From positions 748,097 through 812,096 of the forward strand of contig KE332515.1 of the NCBI GenBank assembly GCA_000413015.1: a DNA stretch of 64,000 bases. The letters are read 5' to 3'. Origin of the DNA: Treponema socranskii subsp. paredis ATCC 35535 (GTDB lineage Bacteria > Spirochaetota > Spirochaetia > Treponematales > Treponemataceae). The notes under the pieces are model-generated. The model had not been told where the DNA came from, searched no databases, and saw only the letters and a program-made list of their open reading frames with translations. The position numbers and the translations under genes are program-made. This document shows positions 1 to 8,007 of this stretch, piece by piece (the first letter of the stretch is position 1; each line of letters opens with the position of its first letter).

Positions 1-7
1 TGAAAAC

Positions 8-943
8 CTACACGACAAAAGACGCAAGAGCGATATAGCCGAAAATCGTAATGAGCGTATAAAGCGCCAAATACGCGCTCAAAAAAGCGCTTTCATCTTT
101 TCCGTTTACAAATACACCGTACGCATACGTCGGCGGCATGATAAAATACAGGACGGCTCCGAAGCGATACAGAGGATCGGACGGGTACATCCGCCCGACA
201 ATATAATAAACGATACCGCCCATAAAAAGTGCAAAGACGATCATACGCGCCAAAACGGTTTTCAGCGTATCGCTCCATTCGATATTCGAAAAGGTAAGTC
301 CGTAACCCACCGTCATGATGATAACCGGTCCGACGGGAGCTCCGACAAAGTTCAAAACGCCTTCGAAAATACTCCCTACCCGCGTCGATGAAAGATACGG
401 CCCGAAACCGCTTACGGAGCAGAGTATGCCTGCAAGGATCGCAATATTCACCGGAGTCGCAAGCGATTTTCCGAGTTCCGAAGCGCTGAGCTTTCCTTTT
501 GTGCGAAGCTGCAAAATCGTAATGATGACCGCCCACTGTGTGACGGCGCCTCCCGCATCGAAGAGCGCAAAGTGGTAGAGATCGCTTTGTCCGAAAAGTA
601 AAATAAAAAGCGCATAGCCGATCGAACCGCCCTCTATCGTCGCGCACATAAAAGGCGCATCGGGCGTTTTAATTTTTAAAAGAGCGCATACAAGAATTCC
701 GAGACCAAAAGCCGCGAGGTTCATCAGCGCAAAGACGCCGAGCGTGAGCGCTTCTTTCCACGTAAAGCGCATATTGTAAAAGGCCGCAAAAAGCACTGCG
801 GGAAGACATACTTTTACGATGAGCGATTTGATTTCTTCGACGCCGCCGTCGCTTAAAAATTTCGTCTTTCGCGCCCACATCCCTATAGCGATCATGACGA
901 CGACGGGAAGCCCGACTTCCGATATTCCTAAAAATTTTTCCAT
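8..943 (-). CDS. AEC-family (auxin efflux carrier/malate permease type) transporter
   Basis: This 311-residue protein is almost entirely hydrophobic, with about ten predicted membrane segments split into two halves. That is the usual length and architecture of the AEC family, whose bacterial members move organic acids such as malate. The N-terminal stretch with a conserved WARK(T) segment fits the family. I chose the ATG at 943; a TTG four codons upstream is also in frame, and neither has a clear ribosome binding site. The stop codon lies at the window edge, so the gene is complete. It follows lsrF on the same strand, but a strong terminator lies between them, so it is probably a separate unit. 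The family call is fairly secure; the substrate is unknown, and a link with AI-2 is only positional. Confidence 0.8.
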   Translation of the reverse strand: MEKFLGISEVGLPVVVMIAIGMWARKTKFLSDGGVEEIKSLIVKVCLPAVLFAAFYNMRFTWKEALTLGVFALMNLAAFGLGILVCALLKIKTPDAPFMCATIEGGSIGYALFILLFGQSDLYHFALFDAGGAVTQWAVIITILQLRTKGKLSASELGKSLATPVNIAILAGILCSVSGFGPYLSSTRVGSIFEGVLNFVGAPVGPVIIMTVGYGLTFSNIEWSDTLKTVLARMIVFALFMGGIVYYIVGRMYPSDPLYRFGAVLYFIMPPTYAYGVFVNGKDESAFLSAYLALYTLITIFGYIALASFVV

Positions 944-981
944 AACAATTATCAATTAATACACATAAAACAAACACACAT

Positions 982-1013
982 AAAAAAACCCCGCCGCGCA
1001 GAGCGCGGCGGGG
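982..1013 (-). terminator. Intrinsic terminator after lsrF
   Basis: Perfect 11-bp G+C-rich stem (989-999 with 1003-1013, loop AGA), followed on the minus strand by seven T residues (982-988). It lies 15 bases past the lsrF stop codon and should end the lsrACDBF transcript before the AEC transporter gene. Confidence 0.92.
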
Positions 1014-1028
1014 TACAAAATCTTTCAC

Positions 1029-1913
1029 TTATTTTTTATTGATCTGTTCGGTATAGAATTCGAACGCTTCTTTGTCGGTGAATTTTTTGTGAACGATTTT
1101 TCCGATCGCATCGGCCATCGCAACCGGATACGCGCTCTGGAAAATATTTCGTCCCATATCGAGTCCGCGAGCGCCGTCCCGCATCGCGCGGTACGCCATT
1201 TCAAGCGCTTCTTTTTCGGGAAGCTTTTTACCGCCGGCGACGACGATCGGTACGGGACAGGCCGCCGCAACTTCGTCAAACTCTTCGCAATAATACGTCT
1301 TTACGATATTTGCGCCGAGTTCCGCAACGATACGCGTTGCAAGTTTAAAATATTTTCCCGTCCGCTCCATATTTTTTCCGACCGCAACGACGCCCAGCGT
1401 CGGTATGCTGTAGCGCATCGCAGCGTTTATCGTCTTGGAAAGGTTGTCGATGCTTTCAAGCTGACCGTCGGCGCCGATAAAGGTTTGGACGGCGACGCAG
1501 TCCGCGTTCATCCTGATCGCATCTTCCATATCGACCGCAACGACTTCATGACTCAAATCTTCCTGTACCATGGACGAGCCGGAAGACACGCGGAGCGCGA
1601 TCGCTTTTTTGCAATCCGGGCGTACACAGGTACGCAGTGCGCCCCTCGTCGCCATGAGAACGTCGACGTGATTGTTGAGAAGCGGAATTAAAAGGTCGAG
1701 GCGTTCGAGACCCGAAACGGAACCCATAAAATAACCGTGGTCGAATGCGAACATCACGGTATTGCCGCTTTTGGGATTGAAAATATTCGACAAGTGTTTT
1801 TTCATACCCCAGTCGAGGTTTCCCGCTCCTTTTACATAAAAGGATCCGTCAACGGCAAAACGGACATCCGTACGATAATTGTGAGCGACTTTCAAACCGT
1901 CTAAATCTGCCAT
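1029..1913 (-). CDS. lsrF: 3-hydroxy-5-phosphonooxypentane-2,4-dione thiolase LsrF
   Basis: LsrF acts late in AI-2 breakdown: it transfers an acetyl group from 3-hydroxy-5-phosphonooxypentane-2,4-dione to coenzyme A in the cytoplasm. The 294-residue protein follows the enteric LsrF sequence throughout, with LDWGM near residue 33, FNPKSG near 45, FAFDHGYF at 55-62, and the Schiff-base lysine in VKTYY (K205). It also has the phosphate-binding VAGGKKLPE segment and the LDMGRNIFQS motif near the end. It is the last gene of the minus-strand lsr unit and lies 149 bases past lsrB, across a gap holding a stable hairpin. Its presence separates this operon from rhamnose or ribose ABC operons, whose transporters look similar. 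Family and function are well supported by sequence and context. Confidence 0.95.
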   Translation of the reverse strand: MADLDGLKVAHNYRTDVRFAVDGSFYVKGAGNLDWGMKKHLSNIFNPKSGNTVMFAFDHGYFMGSVSGLERLDLLIPLLNNHVDVLMATRGALRTCVRPDCKKAIALRVSSGSSMVQEDLSHEVVAVDMEDAIRMNADCVAVQTFIGADGQLESIDNLSKTINAAMRYSIPTLGVVAVGKNMERTGKYFKLATRIVAELGANIVKTYYCEEFDEVAAACPVPIVVAGGKKLPEKEALEMAYRAMRDGARGLDMGRNIFQSAYPVAMADAIGKIVHKKFTDKEAFEFYTEQINKK

Positions 1914-1963
1914 ACTGTATTCCTAAAATTATTAATATCGATAGCGATAACGGGCAAAGTTAT

Positions 1964-1987
1964 CTCTGAAAACCGCAGTTTTCAGAG
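1964..1987 (-). repeat. Intercistronic hairpin between lsrB and lsrF
   Basis: Perfect 10-bp inverted repeat (1964-1973 with 1978-1987) around a four-base loop. On the mRNA strand the top of the stem is AAAAC-TGCG-GTTTT. No T run follows, so it is more likely an mRNA processing or stability element, or an attenuator, than a full terminator. Similar hairpins lie between lsrR and lsrK and between flgF and flgG. Confidence 0.65.
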
Positions 1988-2062
1988 CTTCCCCAAAATC
2001 GCCGAAAGCCGGCACACGAAACGAATCATGCGCCGGTTTATTATGCGTTATAATTTCCTTAA

Positions 2063-3139
2063 TTAGAAATTATACTTGTCCATATTTTCTTTTGTAAATA
2101 CGGCGCGCTCCGGAAGAAGCACGACGCCTGAATCGCTTGCCGTGTAAGCTTTCGGATCGAGCACGGTGTTCGGTTCGACTTTTACGGTACCGATCGTCGG
2201 GATATCGATCGTATCGCCGACTTTCATGCTGTGTCCGGTCGCCGCCCAGTACGCGAGATAGCAGGAAATCGCGCCTTGGATACCGCAGTCCCACAAACCC
2301 CAGCGGGTAAGGATGCCTGCGCGGCAGTAATCTTTAATCGCGTTCGGTGTCGCAAAGCCGGTGATCGTCACGTTCTTTTGATTGAGACCGAGGTTTTGCG
2401 CGGCCTGGCACTGTCCCGGAAGAGCGGTCGAATCGTTGCAGATGATCAAATCGATGTCTTTGTGCGCGGAAAGAACCGCTTCGCCGACGGTGATTGCGCG
2501 CTCGGCATCCTGATTCGAATAGTAATTGGCGGGAGCGACGTTGACCCATTTCGGATACTTTTGGCGGATGTATTTTTCGCCTGCTACGTGCCACGAGTTT
2601 TGATCCGTAACCGTCGCCTGCGAATAGTGCCAGCAGTATTTGATCGCATCCGAATCGGGGTTTTTGCCTCTTTCTTTCAAAGAAGCGACGCCCATGTCGA
2701 CGAGCATTTTACCGAGGATATCGGGTGTGCCCTGACTCGTCATAAGAGAGCGTGCGTCGGGATTGGAATCGGAGTCCCACGTCATAACGGCGAGTCCGGC
2801 CTTGCGCGCGGCTTTCAGCGCCTGATCGACGCCGGCCGCATCGACGGTCGAAATCGAAATCGCGTCCGCACCCTGCTGAATCGCATTGTTGATGATATTG
2901 ACCTGATTCGCAACCGCCGCATCGGGGCTGCCGTCATATTTTACGGTAAAGCCGACCTGCTTTGCGAGCTTTTGCGCGCCTTCGTTTGCCACTTCAAAAA
3001 AAGCGTTGCCGCTGATTTTCGGAATGAATACGACAACAACGTTTTTTTTCGAACCGTTACCGCCTTCGTTCGCTCCCGTGGCAAATGCCGAAGAGCCGAC
3101 CAAAAGCGCCGCCAACATAATCGACAACAATTTTTTCAT
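2063..3139 (-). CDS. lsrB: AI-2 substrate-binding protein LsrB
   Basis: Periplasmic binding protein that should capture autoinducer-2 and deliver it to LsrACD. The 358-residue precursor has a signal peptide (residues 1-20, cleavage after SAFA) and no lipobox cysteine. Its C-terminus, with LPERAVFTKEN, is typical of LsrB. Of the six ligand-contacting residues known for Salmonella LsrB, four appear to be kept: K41, the WDSD pair at 121-124, and D179-Q180. The equivalents of P220 and A222 appear to be N235 and S237, so the pocket is a variant. The gene has a strong AGGAGGT ribosome binding site (3141-3150) and lies 75 bases past lsrD. Rhamnose-binding proteins are close relatives, but lsrF and lsrK nearby favour LsrB. 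Confidence 0.88.
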   Translation of the reverse strand: MKKLLSIMLAALLVGSSAFATGANEGGNGSKKNVVVVFIPKISGNAFFEVANEGAQKLAKQVGFTVKYDGSPDAAVANQVNIINNAIQQGADAISISTVDAAGVDQALKAARKAGLAVMTWDSDSNPDARSLMTSQGTPDILGKMLVDMGVASLKERGKNPDSDAIKYCWHYSQATVTDQNSWHVAGEKYIRQKYPKWVNVAPANYYSNQDAERAITVGEAVLSAHKDIDLIICNDSTALPGQCQAAQNLGLNQKNVTITGFATPNAIKDYCRAGILTRWGLWDCGIQGAISCYLAYWAATGHSMKVGDTIDIPTIGTVKVEPNTVLDPKAYTASDSGVVLLPERAVFTKENMDKYNF

Positions 3140-3214
3140 GATTACCTCCTGATATTTTCGTCGTCTGTCAGTTTTATTAATAATAATTTTCCGAAAAGAT
3201 TTATTTTCGAAAAA

Positions 3215-4216
3215 TTATTTTCGCGCAGCAGTGAATTTTCCGGCAATGCGTTTCAGAGAAAAGCCCTGCGCGGAAAGACCTCGGGATGCGACAATGATGA
3301 GCAGCAGTATGCCGACGGGTATGTCGAGGTACTGCGTGTTCAATCCCGCCATGGATAAACCGAAGCGCATGATGCCGATGACGAGCGCCGACAGCGCCGT
3401 CCCCAAAATCGTGCCCGTGCCTCCGGTGATCGCCGTCCCGCCGAGTACGACAGCCGTAATGATCGGAAGCGTGAGCTCTTTGCCGAAATCGGCTTTCGCC
3501 GTACCGAGGTAGGACGTCAGCACGATGCCCGCAATCGCAGCCCCGATACCTGAAAGCGCGTATGTCGTCATCACGATAAACTTCGTATTGATGCCGGAAA
3601 ATTCCGCGGCGTTCGGATTGATGCCGCAAAGGTAGACATAGCGGCCGTACTTCGTGCGGTGCAAAATAAAATAGGCGATAAACGCGATCGCGATAAAAAG
3701 CAGTATCTGCGACGGGATGATTCCGAAAAAGCGGAACTGTGTAAAGGCCGTAAACGAGGAAGGAAAACCGCTGATGCCTTTATAGAGTTCGACTTTTGCA
3801 ATGCGCGTGATCGAAATCGCCAAACCCGAATACAAAAACGAACCTCCGAGCGTGACGACCATGGGCGGAACTTTCGCATAGGCGATGATAAAGCCGCTCA
3901 AAAGACCGCACAGCGCTCCCGCAACAACCGCAATGAAACAGGCGACATACACGTTCACGCCGCTTTGAAAGATAACGCCGATGACGATCGACGTAAGCCC
4001 GACGATGGAACCGGCTTGAATATCCATACCGCCTGCAATGATGACCATCGTTACGAAAAGCGAAATGATGCATATCGAAATGAAATCGTTGATCGAACCG
4101 AGCAATACCATCGGGCGCAAAAAGCGCGGATTCAAGATGCCGAACAAAACGATTTCGCACGCGATGACGGCGATGAGCAGCAGTTCGTTTGTAAAAGTAA
4201 ATCGTTTCTTTTCCAT
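3215..4216 (-). CDS. lsrD: AI-2 ABC transporter permease LsrD
   Basis: Inner-membrane permease of the AI-2 importer. The 333-residue protein has about ten membrane segments and the BPD_transp_2 pattern of sugar-type ABC permeases, including GGMDIQAGSIVGLTS in the first half and AITGGTGTILG in the second, the region that contacts the ATPase. The open frame extends further upstream inside lsrC, but the start is set at the ATG at 4216 because GAGGGGAG lies just upstream and the encoded sequence MEKKRFTF begins like the family. It starts five bases after the lsrC stop, so the two should be translationally coupled. LsrC and LsrD are assigned by operon order; the two permeases are hard to tell apart by sequence. 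Confidence 0.88.
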   Translation of the reverse strand: MEKKRFTFTNELLLIAVIACEIVLFGILNPRFLRPMVLLGSINDFISICIISLFVTMVIIAGGMDIQAGSIVGLTSIVIGVIFQSGVNVYVACFIAVVAGALCGLLSGFIIAYAKVPPMVVTLGGSFLYSGLAISITRIAKVELYKGISGFPSSFTAFTQFRFFGIIPSQILLFIAIAFIAYFILHRTKYGRYVYLCGINPNAAEFSGINTKFIVMTTYALSGIGAAIAGIVLTSYLGTAKADFGKELTLPIITAVVLGGTAITGGTGTILGTALSALVIGIMRFGLSMAGLNTQYLDIPVGILLLIIVASRGLSAQGFSLKRIAGKFTAARK

Positions 4217-4221
4217 AAAAA

Positions 4222-5226
4222 TTATCTGCTCCCCTCTTCCGCCGTCTTTGCCAAAAGCCGCGCTTTGCGCGCTTTTTCGATCGAATGATGTTCCAAAAGA
4301 CCGTCTACCGTAACGATCGTTATAAGCAGGATGCCCGTAATCGTGCTGTCGTAGTCGGAAGAAAATTTTAAAAATACGAGGATACGGTCGATCGATGCCA
4401 TGATGATCGCCCCGATGGATGCGCCGAACAGAGAGCCGACGCCGCCCGAAAGACTGATGCCGCCGAGCACGCAGGCCGCGATAGCTTTCATCTCGTAGCC
4501 GTTTCCGGCAATCGGCGTTACGAAACCGATGCGGCTCACATAAACGCAACCGGCAACCGATGCGAAAAGCGAACACAGCACGAACGCGCTTATCTTCGTC
4601 CTCTTTACCGGAATACCGATGAGTTCGGCGCCTCCGATGTTGTCGCCGACCGCATAAAAATTGCGTCCCAAAGAAACGCGGCGTAAAAGCGCCGAACCTC
4701 CGATCGCAATCGCAATCGTCACAAGATAAAACCACGTAATGCCGCCGAGCGTCGCCTGACTCAGCGCTTTATACGCGAACGGAACGTTTTCCACCCACTT
4801 GCCGCCGGTATACACATAGATAAGTCCGCGTACGACGCCGTTTACGCCGAGCGTCATGATGATGGAAGGAATGCCGAGATAGACGAGTCCCCAGCCGTTT
4901 ATAAGACCGCACACGATGCCGATAGCGACGGCGGCGAAAATCGCGAGCGCCCAGGGAGCGCCGTCGCGGATCAAACTCGCGCTCACTGCGGAAGCAAGTC
5001 CCATAACCGCGCCGACCGACACGTCGATTTCACCGATGATCAGCACGAATGCGATGCCGATCGACAACAAAGCGAACACGACGCTCGAATTGACCGTCTG
5101 CATAAGATTCCGCGCGGCAAGAAAATCGTGATTGACTATGCCTACCAATAAAAACAGCACGATCACGACGATGAGCGAAGAAAGGCTTCTCATTTTGAAA
5201 AATCGATTAAAAGATATACGCCGCAT
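4222..5226 (-). CDS. lsrC: AI-2 ABC transporter permease LsrC
   Basis: Second permease of the importer, 334 residues with about ten membrane segments. It has the family pattern with GEIDVSVGAVMGLAS in the first half and GISLSGGVGSLFG in the second. Its ATG follows the lsrA stop codon with no base between them (TAA then ATG), so it relies on coupling to lsrA translation. It should pair with LsrD to form the membrane channel and dock on the double-ATPase LsrA. The short basic C-terminal tail (SIEKARKARLLAKTAEEG) is longer than in many relatives. Function follows from the operon; the permease family itself also carries ribose, xylose and rhamnose. Confidence 0.9.
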   Translation of the reverse strand: MRRISFNRFFKMRSLSSLIVVIVLFLLVGIVNHDFLAARNLMQTVNSSVVFALLSIGIAFVLIIGEIDVSVGAVMGLASAVSASLIRDGAPWALAIFAAVAIGIVCGLINGWGLVYLGIPSIIMTLGVNGVVRGLIYVYTGGKWVENVPFAYKALSQATLGGITWFYLVTIAIAIGGSALLRRVSLGRNFYAVGDNIGGAELIGIPVKRTKISAFVLCSLFASVAGCVYVSRIGFVTPIAGNGYEMKAIAACVLGGISLSGGVGSLFGASIGAIIMASIDRILVFLKFSSDYDSTITGILLITIVTVDGLLEHHSIEKARKARLLAKTAEEGSR

Positions 5227-6723
5227 TTATCCCACCTTTTCCGTTTCCACGCCGAACGATGCCGCCATGAGCGCATCTTCGTTGATTTCGTTTTTTGCAA
5301 ATTCGTGATTGATCCTGCCGCGGTACATCGTAACGACGCGGTCGCTCATCGCGATGATCTCTTCCATGTCCGAACTGATGAGCAAAATCGCGATGCCCGT
5401 TTTTTTCAGTTCGTTGATGATCGCGTACACGTCGCTTCTCGCACCCGCGTCCACGCCGCGCGTCGGTTCGTCGAGTATGACGAGGCGCGGATTCGTCGAA
5501 AAGCACCTGCCGATGATAACTTTTTGCTGATTGCCGCCGGAAAGGGATCCCATCTCCTGAGTATCTCCGGTCACTTTGATGTGAAAGTCTGAGATATATT
5601 TTTCCGCAAGCGATTTTTCGCGCGCCGTATTGATGAGGATCTGCTTTAAGCATGCAAGCCGCACCGGCGTGATATTGTTTCGCACCGTCGTCAATTTGAA
5701 GATGCCGTTTAAAAATCTGTCTTCGGGAAGATAGTTGATACCCTTTTCGATAATCCGCTTCGTCTTTAAGCCGGTGATGTCTTCGCCGTTCAAATACGCT
5801 TTTCCGCCGAGCACTTTGTCGCGACCGTACACGGTCGTCGCAAGCTCCGTCTTTCCCGCGCCGACGACGCCCGTCATACCGAGTACTTCTCCCGAATACA
5901 CATCGAGATTTATATCGGAAAAACCATAACCGCTAAAATTTTTCAAGGAAAGCACGAGTTCGCGCTTTGCAGGAGCCGAAGAAATATCTTCGACGTGTAC
6001 TTTGCTCGCACTGTCCGGCGCAAGCCCTTTGAGCAGCATATCGTACGTAAAATCCTTTACGTCGCCGTTCATCGTAATCGTACCGTCGATCAAAAGCGCG
6101 ATGCGGTTCGCAATGACGAACACTTCGTTGAGCCGATGCGTGATATAGATGACGCTGACCTTTTTTTTCTGCAGCTCTTTGATGATTTTAAAAAGCGAGT
6201 TCACTTCGTCGAACGTGAGCGAAGACGTCGGTTCGTCGAAAAACATAACGCGCGCGGATCGCATGAGACCGCGGAGAATTTCGACGAGCTGCTGTTCCGC
6301 GATAGAAAGCGTGCGCGCAGTGCGGCTGAAATCGAGTTTCCAGCCGAGCTGAGAAACGATTTCGGTGAGGCGTTCGTGCAGTTCGCTTTTATTGCCGGGG
6401 ATTCCCATGACGACGTTTTCTTCGAGCGTCATATTCGGAAAAAGCATCGGCTCCTGCGGGATGAGGTAAACACCCGAAGCGAGAGAAGCCGACGGATTTC
6501 CGAAGTGCAGCGGTTTTCCGTCAACGAGTATTTCGCCCGAATCGGGCTTTTTAATGCCCATAATTGTCTTTACGAGCGTGCTTTTTCCCGCACCGTTTCC
6601 CCCGATAAGCGCAAGCACGTCGCCGGGATACACGTCCAAGTCGATGCCTTTGAGCACGGCGTTGGAACCGAAAGATTTATAGATTTTCCGTACCGAAAGC
6701 ATCGGAAAAGTCTGTCCGTCCAT
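5227..6723 (-). CDS. lsrA: AI-2 ABC transporter ATPase LsrA (double ABC domain)
   Basis: Energises AI-2 import. The 498-residue protein has two fused ABC domains, as in sugar-type importers. The first has a canonical Walker A (GGNGAGKST, 41-49), an LSIAEQQ signature and Walker B ending FFDEPTSSL. The second has a divergent Walker A-like GVVGAGKTEL, the SGGNQQK signature and LDEPTRGVD. Such asymmetry is normal for this class. The ATG at 6723 is preceded by GAGGAAA. It is the first gene of the minus-strand operon and is transcribed away from lsrR, as in E. coli. LsrA cannot be told from RbsA or RhaT-type ATPases on sequence alone; the neighbours lsrF, lsrK and lsrR decide the name. Confidence 0.9.
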   Translation of the reverse strand: MDGQTFPMLSVRKIYKSFGSNAVLKGIDLDVYPGDVLALIGGNGAGKSTLVKTIMGIKKPDSGEILVDGKPLHFGNPSASLASGVYLIPQEPMLFPNMTLEENVVMGIPGNKSELHERLTEIVSQLGWKLDFSRTARTLSIAEQQLVEILRGLMRSARVMFFDEPTSSLTFDEVNSLFKIIKELQKKKVSVIYITHRLNEVFVIANRIALLIDGTITMNGDVKDFTYDMLLKGLAPDSASKVHVEDISSAPAKRELVLSLKNFSGYGFSDINLDVYSGEVLGMTGVVGAGKTELATTVYGRDKVLGGKAYLNGEDITGLKTKRIIEKGINYLPEDRFLNGIFKLTTVRNNITPVRLACLKQILINTAREKSLAEKYISDFHIKVTGDTQEMGSLSGGNQQKVIIGRCFSTNPRLVILDEPTRGVDAGARSDVYAIINELKKTGIAILLISSDMEEIIAMSDRVVTMYRGRINHEFAKNEINEDALMAASFGVETEKVG

Positions 6724-7012
6724 AGTCCGTTTCCTCTGTCAAATCATTTTAAATATAGAACTTTTGTTTTATCCCAAAACATTTTCCGTTTGTCCAGTAT
6801 AAAACGGAAATTTCGTTTTGTCAAATAAAAAGTATAAAATTTAGCGAAATTTATATATTCGATACCGATAAACCGATATACTGACAAAATACCGGCAAAA
6901 TCGGCTGAAATTTATTACCGATATGTATATTTTTTTGTTGTGTTTTTTTCAATGTCGTGATATTATGTTCATAAAACGATATTTTGTTCGGATCAGGAGA
7001 AAAAAGACGCTT
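6724..7012. promoter_or_regulatory. Divergent lsrA/lsrR control region
   Basis: This 289-base gap carries both promoters and probably the LsrR operators. A 9-bp inverted repeat (TTTCCGTTT at 6783-6791, AAACGGAAA at 6802-6810) lies upstream of lsrA. Three direct copies of ACCGATA start at 6864, 6872 and 6917. A good lsrR promoter is TTGTGT (6938-6943), 17 bases, TATTAT (6961-6966), followed by a CAGGAG ribosome binding site at 6994-6999. For lsrA, a TATATT-like -10 on the minus strand near 6752 is weaker. Binding of LsrR here is inferred from its role in enterics. Confidence 0.6.
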
Positions 7013-7939
7013 ATGACGGCCGGCTGGGAAAAAGAACTTATCGTGCGAACTGCATGGTATTATTATATCAGAAAAAAGACGCAAAAAGAGATAGCCGATA
7101 TGCTTTCCGTTTCCCGCATGCGCGTCATCCGCCTGCTCGAAAAAGCCGAACAGGAAAACGTCGTTCAAATCACGATCCACACGAACTTCCGCGGCAGACT
7201 CGAAGCGGAACAGGCGCTTATCGATTCCTACGCTCTCTCCGACGCCCTCGTCATTCCTTCCGATGAAATGTATACGTCGGCTTCGCTCAACGACGCAATC
7301 GCAAGAGCGGCGGCTATGTATATAAACGAACATTTTTCGGACAATCCGATCATCAATATCGGCTACGGAGATACGACCGGCCGTTTTATGAATTATTTTT
7401 CGCAGATTTCGAAAAAAAAGCCGACCTACGTATCGCTCACCGGAGGGGTCAGCATCTATTTGCTGAATACGCAGTCGTCGGCAGTCAACGCTTCCCTCTA
7501 CCTTATCCCCGCCCCCCTTGCGGCATCGACGCCGGAAATCGTAGAGGCGATCAAAAAAGAAAGTGCCGTCATCGAAATAGCGCGCATGCATGCGACCGCA
7601 AGCTGTTCGGTTATCGGCATCGGCGGCGTCGACGACAACGCGACCGTCATCAAATCGGGCATCATACAAAAAAGCGATTTCGATTTTTTAAAAATGTGCG
7701 GTGCCGCGGGGGACGTACTCGCCCATTTTTTCGACGAAAACGGCAATTTTATCACGAGCGCCGCCGACGAACATTTGGTAACCTATCCGCCGGAATCGCT
7801 GAAAAAACTGCACAACGTTATCGCCGTTGCGGCGGGAAGCGCAAAATACGTCGCGATCAGAGCGGCGCTTCGGGCGCACTATCCCGACATCCTCATAACC
7901 GACGAGGATACCGCACGCTGGCTTGTAAAAAACATATAA
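7013..7939 (+). CDS. lsrR: Transcriptional regulator LsrR (SorC/DeoR type)
   Basis: LsrR represses the lsr genes until it binds phosphorylated AI-2. The 308-residue protein begins with a helix-turn-helix (TQKEIADMLSVSRMRVIRLL) and continues as a SorC-type sugar-phosphate sensor domain. It matches enteric LsrR in many segments, for example AWYYY near the start, GYGDTT, SLTGGV, IIPAPL-like LIPAPLAAS and IGIGGVDDNATVI. The frame stays open upstream to 6923, but I placed the start at the ATG at 7013 because family alignment begins there and AGGAG lies 13 bases before it. It is followed by lsrK after a hairpin-bearing gap. The sensor and operator partners are inferred from the enteric system. Confidence 0.92.
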   Translation: MTAGWEKELIVRTAWYYYIRKKTQKEIADMLSVSRMRVIRLLEKAEQENVVQITIHTNFRGRLEAEQALIDSYALSDALVIPSDEMYTSASLNDAIARAAAMYINEHFSDNPIINIGYGDTTGRFMNYFSQISKKKPTYVSLTGGVSIYLLNTQSSAVNASLYLIPAPLAASTPEIVEAIKKESAVIEIARMHATASCSVIGIGGVDDNATVIKSGIIQKSDFDFLKMCGAAGDVLAHFFDENGNFITSAADEHLVTYPPESLKKLHNVIAVAAGSAKYVAIRAALRAHYPDILITDEDTARWLVKNI

Positions 7940-7944
7940 AGGAA

Positions 7945-7973
7945 AACCTCTGAAAAATTCGGTTTTGGAGGTT
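7945..7973 (+). repeat. Intercistronic hairpin between lsrR and lsrK
   Basis: An inverted repeat with AACCTC (7945-7950) and GAGGTT (7968-7973) closes an inner AAAAA-TTCG-GTTTT segment. It is the plus-strand counterpart of the lsrB-lsrF hairpin and shares the TCTGAAAA...GGTTTT core. Probably an mRNA element that adjusts expression of the two cistrons. Confidence 0.5.
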
Positions 7974-8007
7974 CCGATATAAACCGACGACACGAGGAGG
8001 CACTGTT

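Noticed and set aside
2231..3358. 375-codon plus-strand frame opposite lsrB
   Set aside because: Arg/Phe/Ile-rich antisense artefact of lsrB and its leader; no family resemblance.
4217..4735. N-terminal extension of lsrD into lsrC
   Set aside because: The extra sequence is an out-of-frame reading of lsrC; a good ribosome binding site and the family N-terminus lie at 4216.
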